Origin: Myxococcus eversor
Lineage (GTDB): Bacteria; Myxococcota; Myxococcia; Myxococcales; Myxococcaceae
DNA: 64,000 bases
Reading direction: 5' to 3'
NCBI RefSeq assembly: GCF_010894455.1
Contig: NZ_JAAIXY010000027.1
Location: 62,001-126,000 of the forward strand
The translations under genes were made by a program, and so were the position numbers. Under the pieces are notes generated by a model. That model made no database searches and was not told the DNA's origin. It saw only the letters and a list, made by a program, of their open reading frames with translations. Positions 26,914 to 35,049 of the stretch are shown here, piece by piece (the stretch's first letter is position 1; each line of letters begins with the position of its first letter).

Positions 26914-27666
26914 TCACGGCGGCGCCGCGGCGGGAGCCGCGGACTCCAGCGGCCGGGGCACCCGGGGCGCGTCATCCGCGTAGACGCCCCGGTACTCGGG
27001 AGGCAGGAGCCTGGCCACCCGGCGCATCATCGCGTCCACCAGCGCCTGCCTGGGGTCCTCCGCGCCGACGACTTCGGGCTCCAGGTCCTCCATGCGGAAC
27101 GCGGGGCCCACCCGCACACGGACGTGGGCGTGATACAGCCGCTCGCCGCCCATGTCCGAGTCGTTGATGGGCATCAGCTTCTCCGTCCCCATCAGCGCTA
27201 TCGGCACCACCGGCGCGCCCGCGCGCTTGGCGATGAGCGACACGCCCTTCTTCGCCTGTTGCAACGCGCCATTCCGGCTGCGCGCCCCTTCCGGGAAGAT
27301 GAGCACCGAGTTGCCGCCCTTGAGCGTCTCCACCGCCCGGCGCACCGCCTCGATGTCCGGCGAGTTGGGCTTGATGGCGATGGTGTCCATCACCTCCGAG
27401 GCCAGCCGCGTCATCACCGTGCTCTGGAGCTTCACGCCCGCCAGGAAATGCAGCTTCCGGGGACGGAACGCGCGGAACAGCGTGAAGCCGTCCGCGTTGG
27501 ACAGGTGGTTGCAGATGTAGAGGCAGGGCACGTCGGGGATGTTGCTCCGTCCCTCCACGACTTCGTCCGCCAGCGCATCCCACACGCCGTCCATCAGGGT
27601 TCGCACCACGTGGCGCCGGACACTCTCCGGTAGCCGGGCCATCAGGGAAAAGAGAATGCGGAGCAC
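26914..27666 (-). CDS. 1-acyl-glycerol-3-phosphate acyltransferase (PlsC family)
   Basis: Membrane-associated acyltransferase of 250 residues, expected to make phosphatidic acid or acylate a related lipid. The acyltransferase block I is NHLSNADG (HX4D), block II includes KLHFLAGVKLQ, and block III is IFPEGARSRNG. The C-terminal 25 residues are Ala/Pro-rich. The start at 27666 gives MLRILFSLMARL, an amphipathic or weakly hydrophobic N-terminus. A perfect inverted repeat lies 50-81 bases upstream. Paralogues are common, so which step it performs is open. Confidence 0.88.
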   Translation of the reverse strand: MLRILFSLMARLPESVRRHVVRTLMDGVWDALADEVVEGRSNIPDVPCLYICNHLSNADGFTLFRAFRPRKLHFLAGVKLQSTVMTRLASEVMDTIAIKPNSPDIEAVRRAVETLKGGNSVLIFPEGARSRNGALQQAKKGVSLIAKRAGAPVVPIALMGTEKLMPINDSDMGGERLYHAHVRVRVGPAFRMEDLEPEVVGAEDPRQALVDAMMRRVARLLPPEYRGVYADDAPRVPRPLESAAPAAAPP

Positions 27667-27715
27667 GCTTCGGTCGCCTCCACCTCGGGGACGCCCGAGA
27701 GCATGGACTGGCCGG

Positions 27716-27747
27716 AGCCCTGGCGTCCGACCAACACCGCCAGGGCT
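27716..27747. repeat. Perfect 10-bp inverted repeat in the plsC upstream region
   Basis: AGCCCTGGCG (27716-27725) and CGCCAGGGCT (27738-27747) are separated by 12 bases. The repeat sits in the 302-base divergent gap between the PlsC-like gene and the oxidoreductase gene. No other gene is convincing in that gap. It may be an operator or a hairpin in the plsC leader. Confidence 0.45.
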
Positions 27748-27968
27748 TCAGCGCCACCACTGGCCACCAGAAGATGTAGTCCCGTGACGACTTCAGGTCA
27801 GTGCTGACGCAGAGCACCACACCTGCCCGCAAGCCGTCCCGTCGTGCAGCCAACGCTCCGGACCGACTCCGGGGCGGGGCCTCGCCCGGCGCGTCACGAA
27901 CCGATGACCCCCCGGGCCCACGAGAACCCATCGGCGAGCACCCCGGGTTTGCGCTAAGGGAGGAAGCC

Positions 27969-28859
27969 ATGAGCGCCGTCGAAGCCACCCCCTCGCGCAG
28001 CAGGAAGCCCGTGGAGTACGAGGTCACCGTCGCCCACGTGCGGATGGACACGCACGATACGGCGACGCTCTTCCTCGACTTCGGGGAGACCCGGCCGGAT
28101 TACAAGGCCGGCCAGTTCATCAACATCGACCCGCACCAGTTCCACGCGCTCGGGCGCCTGTCCGCCTACCTGCAGGAACAAAAGGGGCGAAAGGAGCCCC
28201 AGCGCTCGTATTCGCTGGCCTCCGCCCCCCACGAGCCCCACGTGGCCATCACCGTGAAGGACGAGGAGTTCATCCCCGGCCTCACCCGCTACCCGCCGCT
28301 GTTGTCCCCGTTCCTCGTCCACGGTCGGCTCACCGGCGCGCGCCTCAAGGTGCTGGGCTTCATGGGCCCCTACGTGCTGCCCGACGACGTGGACCAGCGC
28401 ACGGACCATGTCGTCCACCTGGTGGCCGGCTCCGGCGCGGTGCCCAACTTCGGCATCCTCAAGGACGCGCTCCACCGGAATCTCAAGGTGCGCCACACCC
28501 TGCTCATGTCCAACAAGACGTGGAGCGACGTGCTCTACCGGGACGAACTGGAGGCGCTGGAGCGCCAGCACCCGGACCGCGTCCGCCTGGTGCACACGCT
28601 CACCCGCGAGCTGGACGAGTCGCGCTTCGGCGCCAACGTGCGCAAGGGCCGCGTCCATCAGTCCCTGCTGGAAGAGCTCATCCCGGACCGGGCCACGTGC
28701 CTCGTCTACGCGTGCGGCCCCGCGATTACGCCGTGGGACCGCCGCAAGGCGCTGGAGACGCGCACCCCGGCCACGCCGCGCTTCATGGAGACCGTGCTTG
28801 GCCACCTGCACGCGCTCGACATCGACGACAAGCGCATCAGGCGGGAAACCTACGGGTAG
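27969..28859 (+). CDS. Ferredoxin/flavodoxin-NADP reductase-type oxidoreductase
   Basis: A 296-residue FAD/NAD(P)-binding reductase. The FAD domain contains DYKAGQFINIDPHQF and the flavin motif RSYSLASAP (RxYS). The NAD(P) domain contains VHLVAGSGAVPNFGILKDAL and LVYACGPAITPWDRR. There is no 2Fe-2S Cys cluster, so the electron partner must be another protein. An insertion around LSAYLQEQKGRKEPQ and the C-terminal RFMETVLGHLHALDID suggest a phenylacetate/benzoyl-CoA oxygenase-reductase-like or FNR-like subgroup; this is not certain. The start is supported by an excellent ribosome-binding site, AAGGGAGGAAG, just before ATG 27969. Its 3' end overlaps the convergent histidine kinase gene by 23 bases. 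Confidence 0.85.
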   Translation: MSAVEATPSRSRKPVEYEVTVAHVRMDTHDTATLFLDFGETRPDYKAGQFINIDPHQFHALGRLSAYLQEQKGRKEPQRSYSLASAPHEPHVAITVKDEEFIPGLTRYPPLLSPFLVHGRLTGARLKVLGFMGPYVLPDDVDQRTDHVVHLVAGSGAVPNFGILKDALHRNLKVRHTLLMSNKTWSDVLYRDELEALERQHPDRVRLVHTLTRELDESRFGANVRKGRVHQSLLEELIPDRATCLVYACGPAITPWDRRKALETRTPATPRFMETVLGHLHALDIDDKRIRRETYG

Positions 28860-30477
28860 GCTCCAGCGGGAGCACCACCTCGAAGCGCGCGCCCCGCTTC
28901 TCCCGGCCCCGCGCGCGCACCTGTCCGCCGTGCGCGAGCACCACGCGCTTGACGATGGCGAGCCCCAGGCCCCGCCCGTTGGCGCGGGTGAGGAAGAAGG
29001 GCTCGAAGACGCGGCGCGGGTCCACGTCGGGGATGCCCGGGCCCTCGTCCTCCACCACCAGCCGCACGCCGCCCTCCACGGGCTCCACGTTCAGCCGCAC
29101 GCGCCCACCCGGCGGTGAGGCCTGCACCGCGTTGCGCACCAGGTGCGTCGCCGCGAGCTGGAGCAGCGTCTCGTCGCCCATGATTTCGGGCGTGTCCGGC
29201 GCCTCGTCCACGGTGAAGCGCAGCGTGGGCGCGTCCGGCGGACCATGGAGCTGGCCGAGCGCGCGGCGCACCAGCTCTCCCAGGTGCACGGGACGCGGGC
29301 GAGGCTCCAATGGGCGCACCACGTCCAGCAAGTCGCGGACGATGTCCTCCAGCCGGATGGCCTCTTCCTCCAGCATGCCCACCGCGGCCTGGCCCGTGGG
29401 GCCCAGGTGCGCCTCGCGACGCAGCACCGCCACCGCGTTGAGGATGGCGCCGAGCGGATTGCGCACCTCGTGCGCCACCACGCCCGCGGCCTCGCCGAGC
29501 ACCGTCAGCCGCTCCTGCGCCACCAGCTCCTCCTGGAGCCGTGTCACCTCGCCCAGGCGCTCCGCCGCCATGTGGTGGTGACGCACGTTCTCGAGCGCGG
29601 CCCCGAGCAACTGCGCGAACAGCTCCAGCGTGCCCGCGGAGGCGGGCGTGAGGTCCAGCCCCTGCGCGGTGAGGATGCCGAAGGGCTGGCCCTCCACGAA
29701 GATGGGGGCGTCCAGGGCGCGGATGCCGGGCGGATAGGCGCGCTCGATGTCCTCGAAGACCTCGCTCGTGTGGACGCGGTGGGCCGCGCCGAGCGCGTCC
29801 TGATGGAAGGCCGCCTTGCGCCGCGCTAGCACCTCCGCCAGGTGCGGCAGCGTGCTCAGGGGGAGCCGGACCTCCGAGAGAGGCATGCCGTAGGTGCGCT
29901 CGGCCAGCGCGACGATGGCGGGCTGCTGCCGCATGGGCCCGTGCCGGAACGTGTTCCCCTCGACGAGGAGGATGGCGGAATAGAAGCCCTGGCGGTGGAC
30001 GGCCTCGATGGCTGTCTCCAGGACTTCGTGCTCATCTCTCGCGCGCAGCATGTCCTTGGCGGCGGCGGCCAGCGCCTCGGTGAGCCGGCGCGTGGTGTCC
30101 ACTCCCGCCGCGTCGTGCATCAGCACCACCGTCTCGTCCGGCACGGCGCCCGGCGAATACGTCACCGTCACCGTGTGCTCCCGTCCGTCCTCGCCCCGGA
30201 TGCGCATCCACAGCGGACGCTCCGGACGGTTTCCGTCGCGGGTGACCGCCTCGTGCAGCGCCTCCACCCAGCCTGACTCGACGGGCACGACGCGGGCGAT
30301 GAGCGCCGAGACGGGCGTGGCCCTCAGCTCGTCGAGGGAGATTCCCATCAGGGCCACCATGGCCGCGTTGGCGGTCACCACCTGATCCCCCCGGACGACC
30401 GACGCGGGGGTGGGCAGCCCTTCGAGCAACCAGTAGGCAGGCGGAGCGGCGGAGGCGTCGGCGGGCACGGAGGTCAT
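28837..30477 (-). CDS. Orphan PAS-GAF sensor histidine kinase
   Basis: Soluble sensor kinase of 546 residues from the ATG at 30477. A PAS domain (about 20-150) starts at YWLLEGLPTPASVV. A GAF-type domain (about 165-310) contains DEHEVLETAIEAVHRQGFYSA and LDAPIFVEGQPFGILTAQG. HisKA has the phosphoacceptor His in VAHEVRNPLGAILN. The HATPase_c has ATHLVRNAVQA, DEGPGIPD and GRGLGLAIVK. There are no membrane helices and no receiver. No response regulator is directly adjacent; the nearest free receiver is 1.4 kb away (31892-32266). It is tail-to-tail with the oxidoreductase gene with a 23-base overlap, so the two stop regions cannot evolve independently. Confidence 0.92.
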   Translation of the reverse strand: MTSVPADASAAPPAYWLLEGLPTPASVVRGDQVVTANAAMVALMGISLDELRATPVSALIARVVPVESGWVEALHEAVTRDGNRPERPLWMRIRGEDGREHTVTVTYSPGAVPDETVVLMHDAAGVDTTRRLTEALAAAAKDMLRARDEHEVLETAIEAVHRQGFYSAILLVEGNTFRHGPMRQQPAIVALAERTYGMPLSEVRLPLSTLPHLAEVLARRKAAFHQDALGAAHRVHTSEVFEDIERAYPPGIRALDAPIFVEGQPFGILTAQGLDLTPASAGTLELFAQLLGAALENVRHHHMAAERLGEVTRLQEELVAQERLTVLGEAAGVVAHEVRNPLGAILNAVAVLRREAHLGPTGQAAVGMLEEEAIRLEDIVRDLLDVVRPLEPRPRPVHLGELVRRALGQLHGPPDAPTLRFTVDEAPDTPEIMGDETLLQLAATHLVRNAVQASPPGGRVRLNVEPVEGGVRLVVEDEGPGIPDVDPRRVFEPFFLTRANGRGLGLAIVKRVVLAHGGQVRARGREKRGARFEVVLPLEPTRRFPA

Positions 30478-30564
30478 CCTGGCTGACGGCGCGAGGGCGC
30501 CGGGAGGGGGATGCAATCGATATCGCGGTGTCCCGTAGGAAAGGGCGAGGGGACACAGCGAAGG

Positions 30565-30684
30565 ATGGACACCATGAACTTCATGAATGTGATGGGCCGC
30601 GATGACCTGGAGCTCAAGGCGGTGATGGCGGTGATGGCGGCGTTCGTGATGACCGGGGCCGTCTTCTTCGGCCAGTTGATGTAG
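30565..30684 (+). CDS. Candidate 39-residue Met-rich single-pass miniprotein
   Basis: An ATG at 30565 opens a 40-codon frame ending in TAG. The product has a short polar N-terminus (MDTMNFMNVMGRDDLELK) followed by one hydrophobic helix (AVMAVMAAFVMTGAVFF). Nine of the 39 residues are Met. A purine-rich GGGCGAGGGG lies upstream as a possible ribosome-binding site. It is divergent from the histidine kinase gene. The hydrophobic helix and Met content are unlike random high-GC sequence, but without homologues the call stays tentative. Confidence 0.45.
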   Translation: MDTMNFMNVMGRDDLELKAVMAVMAAFVMTGAVFFGQLM

Positions 30685-30711
30685 CAAGCCGCCCCGGGCG
30701 GACGCTCCCGC

Positions 30712-31875
30712 TCAGGGCTTCTTCGGGGGCTTGCGGCTCACGAACTGCTGGATGAAATCCCGCTCCTCCTTGCGGAGGCTGCTGAGCCGCAACCCATAAC
30801 CTCGCGGATTCTTGCCGTCCTCCAGCGAGTTCTCCCAGATGACGGAGCTTCGCAGCGTCATCACGCGCGAGGGGTCATCGAACCGCAGCGTCAGCTCCAC
30901 CAGGGTGCCCAGCCGCAGCGGCTTGTCCGTCGCGATGAAGAGGCCGCCGGAGGAGAGGTTGATGATGCGGTGGTCCGTGAAGATGCCGGTGTTCTGCATC
31001 GACACCTTCACGTCCGCGTGGATGCGATCATCCGCGCGGCGCTCCAGTCCCACGAACTCCGCGCTGGAATAGGTGGGCGCGGCGGCGGCCTTGCGCACCG
31101 GAGGCGCGGGCGGCGGAGGCGCGGGCGGCGGCAACGTGTGCGTGCGCTGCACCGGCGGCGGGCGCGGCGCGGCGGGCGCGGATGTCGCGTGCATCACCGG
31201 TGGCGGTGGTCGGGCCGGCATCGCGGGCTGCGGTGGAGGCGCGACGGCCACGGGTTGAGGCGCGAGCGCGACGGCGGCCACGGGCTGCTGCACGGGCGCG
31301 ATGGCGGGAACCCGCGCGGCCACGGGCGGCACCATCGCGGCCGGCGGAGGCGGGGGAGGCAGCGGCCCGTCCATGTCCAACCGGGGAGGCAGCGGCCGGG
31401 CCTGCTGGTAGGCGCCCTGCGCGGAGAGCACCTCCACCTCGCGCATGCAGCGCGACAGGAAGTCGAAAATCTCGGCCGACACCGTGCGCAGCTCCGGGTG
31501 CGTCTCCGGCGACAGGTGCTCGGGCGAGAAGCGCTTGGCCATGCGGAAGAAGGCCAGCCGCACCTCATCCAGGCTCGCGGTCGGCTTGGCGCCGAAGACC
31601 TCGTGAGGCGGCAGGTTCTGCAGCCCCCGGAGCTGGGTGCGCAGGCGCTCGGCCTGCTGTTGCTCCACGGCGGGCGCGGGCCGCGCGGTGCCGAAGAGGT
31701 CGCGCAGCTCCGGCAGCTCCTGGACGGCCACCCACTGGGTGCCGTCCCGAGAAGCGCGCACGGCGGCCTTGAGCCGCCCGGAGGAGATGAGCTCTCGAAG
31801 GGCCTGGAGTGCGAGCGGGCCCAGTACGCGGCCCAGGTTGTCCGCTACCCAGTAACCGACAGCAGGAGACGACAC
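30712..31875 (-). CDS. PilZ-domain protein with GYF_2-like and degenerate J-like domains
   Basis: Probable c-di-GMP-responsive protein, 387 residues from the GTG at 31875, which has AGAGGTG upstream. Residues 1-55 resemble a GYF_2 domain (GYWVADNLGRVLGPLAL, then RDGTQWVAV). Residues about 85-155 look like a J-domain without HPD: HEVFGAKPTASLDEVRLAFF, MAKRFSPEHLS. Residues 165-275 are a Pro/Ala-rich linker. The C-terminal PilZ domain has the RxxxR motif in ERRADDR and NLSSGG (N-x-S-x-x-G), so c-di-GMP binding is plausible. It is preceded 16 bases upstream by a receiver gene on the same strand, and the pair is probably cotranscribed. Confidence 0.87.
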   Translation of the reverse strand: MSSPAVGYWVADNLGRVLGPLALQALRELISSGRLKAAVRASRDGTQWVAVQELPELRDLFGTARPAPAVEQQQAERLRTQLRGLQNLPPHEVFGAKPTASLDEVRLAFFRMAKRFSPEHLSPETHPELRTVSAEIFDFLSRCMREVEVLSAQGAYQQARPLPPRLDMDGPLPPPPPPAAMVPPVAARVPAIAPVQQPVAAVALAPQPVAVAPPPQPAMPARPPPPVMHATSAPAAPRPPPVQRTHTLPPPAPPPPAPPVRKAAAAPTYSSAEFVGLERRADDRIHADVKVSMQNTGIFTDHRIINLSSGGLFIATDKPLRLGTLVELTLRFDDPSRVMTLRSSVIWENSLEDGKNPRGYGLRLSSLRKEERDFIQQFVSRKPPKKP

Positions 31876-31891
31876 GCAGACACCTCTGAAG

Positions 31892-32266
31892 TCAGTGAGC
31901 GAGCGCCTGGCGCACGGCCGAGGCGATTTCCAGCGGATGGAAGGGCTTTCCCACGAACCCCACCGCGCCCGCGGCCATGGCCTGCTCCACGACGGGCTCG
32001 GCATCCATGCTGCTGATGACGAGCACGCGCGTGTTGGGAGACACCTGCTTGATGGCGCCGAGAACTTCCAGCCCGCTCTTCTTCGGCATGAAGAGGTCCA
32101 GGAACATCACCGCGGGCTGCTCGCGCGCTGCCACCGCGAGACCTTCCTCTCCGTCCGCGGCCTCGAGCAACCGCAGCTCGATGCCCGTGTCGGCGATGAC
32201 GTCCTTGAGGATGCGGCGCACGAAGCTGTCGTCGTCGACGAGCAGCAGTGTCGGGGTGTCGGACAT
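31892..32266 (-). CDS. Single-domain response regulator
   Basis: CheY-like receiver of 124 residues. It has LLVDDDSFVRR, phosphoacceptor Asp in VMFLDLFMPKKSG, Ser in LVISSMD and Lys in GFVGKPFHP. No output domain is attached. It lies immediately upstream of the PilZ gene (16 bases), which suggests a phosphorelay input into a c-di-GMP effector. No cognate kinase is adjacent; the orphan PAS-GAF kinase at 28837-30477 is a candidate by proximity only. Confidence 0.9.
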   Translation of the reverse strand: MSDTPTLLLVDDDSFVRRILKDVIADTGIELRLLEAADGEEGLAVAAREQPAVMFLDLFMPKKSGLEVLGAIKQVSPNTRVLVISSMDAEPVVEQAMAAGAVGFVGKPFHPLEIASAVRQALAH

Positions 32267-32348
32267 GGCCTCGCATGATACTTGGACCGCGCGACATCCG
32301 CGCGAGGACCTGGAGCGCCTGCCTGCCTTTTTAGGTTAAGGGGTGAGC

Positions 32349-33740
32349 ATGCCCATCGCCCAGGCTCTCTCTCACTTCGAGTCCCAGAAGAACGCCTACC
32401 TCGAGGACCTCATGGCCCTCGTGCGCATACCCAGCGTCTCGTTTCCCGGCTTCGACGCCGCCCGGGTGCGTCAGAGCGCGGAGGCGACTTCTCGACTCTT
32501 GAAAGACCGTGGGTTTGAAAACATCCAGCTACTCGAAATCGACGACGCGCATCCCTACGTCTACGGCGAGGTCCTGAGGTCGCCGGGCGCACCGACGTTG
32601 CTGTTGTACGCGCATCACGACGTGCAGCCCGCGGGCGACGAGTCGCTGTGGAAGAGCCCGCCGTTCGAGCCTCGGATGCGCGACGGCCGGCTGTACGGAC
32701 GCGGCACGGCGGACGACAAGGCGGGCATCGTCGTGCACACGTCGGCGGTGGACGCGTGGCTGAAGGGGACGGGTCGGCTGCCGCTCAACGTGAAGGTCAT
32801 CATCGAGGGCGAGGAGGAGATTGGCAGCGGGCATCTGTCCGCCTTCTTGCAGAAGCACTCGGCGCTGTTGAAGGCGGACGCCATCGTCCTGACGGACACG
32901 GCGAACTTCGACACGGGGCTGCCGTCCATCACCACCGCGCTGCGGGGGCTCGTCACGGTGGACGTGGAGGTGCGCGCGCTGAAGCAGGCGGTGCACTCGG
33001 GCATGTGGGGCGGGCCAGTGCCGGACCCGGTGATGGGGCTGTGCCGGATGCTGGCCACGCTGACGAACGCGGACGGCTCCATCGCGATTGAGGGGCTTCA
33101 GGAGCGGGTGAAGCCGCTCACGCCGGGCGAGCGCGAGAGCATCCAGTCGCTGCCGGGGAACGAGGCGTACTTCCGCGAGCAGGTGGGGCTGTTGCCGGGC
33201 GTGCAGGTGCTGGGTGGGCGTCACCCGTGGGAGATGAACTGGCGACAGCCGAGCATCGCCATCAACGCCATCCAGGCGAGCACGCGCAAGGACGCGCGCA
33301 ACATCATCTGCGACGCGGCGTGGGCGCGCGTGGGCATCCGCATCGTCCCGGACCTGGAGGCCCAGGACGTGGAGCGGCGGCTGAAGGAGCACCTGAGCAA
33401 GGTGTGTCCGTGGGGGCTGGAGGTGAGCTTCCACACGGAGGGGGCGTCGGGTTGGTGGTACACGGACCCGTCGCATCCGGCGTTCCAAGCGGCGTTCCGG
33501 GCGTTGGAGAAGGGCTATGGGACGAAGGCGGTGGCCATCGGCTGCGGCGCGTCGATTCCCTTCGTGGAGCCGTTCGCGAAGGAGCTGGGCGGTGTGCCCG
33601 CGCTGCTCATCGGCGTGGAGGACCCGTACACCTATGCCCACTCGGAGAACGAGAGCCTGCACGTGGGAGACTGGGAGAAGTCCATCCGCAGCGCCATCCA
33701 TCTGTACGAGGAGCTGGCGAGCGCGCTCACGGCGCGCTGA
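32349..33740 (+). CDS. M20-family metallopeptidase (dipeptidase-like)
   Basis: Zinc aminoacylase/carboxypeptidase-type enzyme of 463 residues. The first metal site is YAHHDVQPAGD, the second is in GTADDKAGI, and the catalytic base pair lies in IEGEEEIGSGH. A dimerisation lid domain follows (VRALKQAVHSGMWGG), and the C-terminal metal His is in ENESLHVGDWE. The ATG at 32349 is preferred over a GTG six bases upstream because AAGGGG is spaced correctly only for the ATG. No signal peptide is visible, so it is likely cytoplasmic. Its precise peptide substrate is unknown. Confidence 0.9.
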   Translation: MPIAQALSHFESQKNAYLEDLMALVRIPSVSFPGFDAARVRQSAEATSRLLKDRGFENIQLLEIDDAHPYVYGEVLRSPGAPTLLLYAHHDVQPAGDESLWKSPPFEPRMRDGRLYGRGTADDKAGIVVHTSAVDAWLKGTGRLPLNVKVIIEGEEEIGSGHLSAFLQKHSALLKADAIVLTDTANFDTGLPSITTALRGLVTVDVEVRALKQAVHSGMWGGPVPDPVMGLCRMLATLTNADGSIAIEGLQERVKPLTPGERESIQSLPGNEAYFREQVGLLPGVQVLGGRHPWEMNWRQPSIAINAIQASTRKDARNIICDAAWARVGIRIVPDLEAQDVERRLKEHLSKVCPWGLEVSFHTEGASGWWYTDPSHPAFQAAFRALEKGYGTKAVAIGCGASIPFVEPFAKELGGVPALLIGVEDPYTYAHSENESLHVGDWEKSIRSAIHLYEELASALTAR

Positions 33741-33835
33741 GTCGCGAGTCAGTGGATTCGCTCCGGTGGCTTTTTTGGGACGCTGGGGCCGTGCTTACCT
33801 CTGAGGGCGACGAGCTTTGGGAGGGGAGGCGCGCG

Positions 33836-34669
33836 ATGTTCAAGGGAGTGGATATGGGGGTGGTGGCCACGAGTCTGGTCACCATCGCGTTCGTGGTGTT
33901 GATGCCGGTGGCCGTGGTGCTGTGGGCTCGGCGTCGGCTGGGGGTGAGCTGGAAGGTGGTGGGGTGGGGGGCGCTGGCGTTCGCGGTGTCCCAGCTCCTC
34001 ACCCGGTTGCCGTTGACGCAGGCGCTTCAGTACGCGCTGCGTGACGAGCTCAAGAGTTCAGAGCTTTTTCGCAACGTCATGCTGGTGGTGCTGTGTCTCT
34101 CCGCGGGGCTCTTCGAGGAGACGGCGCGGCTGTGGGTGTTCGCGCGTCCGTTGAAGGCCTGGCGGCGCTGGCGAGACGCGGTGGGGTTTGGCGTGGGGCA
34201 CGGGGGACTGGAGTCCGTGCTGCTGGTGGGCGGCATGGCGGCGCTGGGGCTCGTCAACATGGTGGCGCTGGCGAACCTGGACCCGTCGACGCTGCCGCTC
34301 ACGCCGGAGCAGGTGGCGGAGGTGGTGAAGGCGAAGGCGACCTTCGCGGCGCTGCGTTGGTGGGAGCCGCTGCTGGGCGCGTACGAGCGGGTGGGCGCCA
34401 TGGTGATGCACGTCGCCTTTTCGGTGCTGGTGCTGCAGCGCTACGTGCGCGGGAGCATCCGCTGGTACTGGCTGGCCGTGGGATTCCATGCCCTGGCCAA
34501 TCTCGTGGCGGTGGTGGTGGGGCAGGCGTGGGGGCCCCTGGCCGCGGAGGGGGTGGTGACGGTGACCGCGCTCGTGGGGCTCGCCATCATCGTCCACTTC
34601 CGGAGGGACGAGGTGGCGCGGGAGGTGGGTGGGACGTTGCCTCCGGAGGTTGCTGTATCCGGTTCCTGA
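33836..34669 (+). CDS. YhfC-like intramembrane metalloprotease
   Basis: A 277-residue integral membrane protein with about 7 hydrophobic helices. It resembles the YhfC family (PF10086), distantly related to CPBP/Abi proteases: FEETARLWVF gives the EE pair, GFGVGHGGLES the His/Glu motif, and GFHALANLVAVVVG a later His motif. The ATG at 33836 has GGGAGGGGAGG just upstream, so the long in-frame extension overlapping the M20 gene is rejected. Substrates of this family are unknown to me. It is followed by a gene-poor decayed stretch. Confidence 0.82.
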   Translation: MFKGVDMGVVATSLVTIAFVVLMPVAVVLWARRRLGVSWKVVGWGALAFAVSQLLTRLPLTQALQYALRDELKSSELFRNVMLVVLCLSAGLFEETARLWVFARPLKAWRRWRDAVGFGVGHGGLESVLLVGGMAALGLVNMVALANLDPSTLPLTPEQVAEVVKAKATFAALRWWEPLLGAYERVGAMVMHVAFSVLVLQRYVRGSIRWYWLAVGFHALANLVAVVVGQAWGPLAAEGVVTVTALVGLAIIVHFRRDEVAREVGGTLPPEVAVSGS

Positions 34670-35049
34670 TGGGAGGGCGTCAGCGTTCGGGTGTCCTATG
34701 TGATGAGGAGCCTGGGTGCAGCAGGGGCCAGCTTCTGCCAGACCCGCTCCGTCATGGTGTCGGACTGGTACTGGCCTCGCCACTTGTCACTGCACTTCTC
34801 GGCAATCTGACTCTTGATGTGCGAATGCAGCATGGCGGCCCCCGTGGCTTCGGTTCAGTCGTATGGGGGATCCAATCTGGTTGCGCAAGGGCTGGCAAGG
34901 GTCACCGTTGGCGCATTCGAGTTCAGGACCGACACCGTCTTGAGTCAAATACAGTCCGGGTCGGACAGGTCTGGAGTGACGAGATGGTGGTCGATTCGCG
35001 CCATGCTGTCTTTGAGTACGCTGTCCTCCCGCTCCGTGGACTATGGCGT
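34670..35049. other. Gene-poor 380-base stretch with decayed-looking coding fragments
   Basis: No intact gene is convincing. Base composition is visibly less GC-rich than the flanks. On the minus strand short protein-like fragments occur in shifting frames, for example one ending TVTLASPCATRLDPPYD at a TGA near 34858, and the 45-codon frame 34696-34833. The pattern suggests remnants of one or more genes downstream of the toxin-immunity locus. Confidence 0.4.
34696..34833 (-). CDS. Tiny 45-residue ORF, possibly a gene remnant
   Basis: The ATG at 34833 starts a frame coding MLHSHIKSQIAEKC followed by a Trp/Arg/Gln-rich helical segment and ending RLLIT. It looks more protein-like than the surrounding frames. 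It lies about 220 bases downstream of the candidate immunity gene, in the same direction. No family recognised; it may be the tail of a decayed gene. Confidence 0.25.
   Translation of the reverse strand: MLHSHIKSQIAEKCSDKWRGQYQSDTMTERVWQKLAPAAPRLLIT

Noticed and set aside
33227..33835. Long in-frame N-terminal extension of the YhfC-like protein overlapping the M20 gene
   Set aside because: Gly/Ala/Arg-rich non-membrane sequence inside another gene; a strong ribosome-binding site marks ATG 33836.
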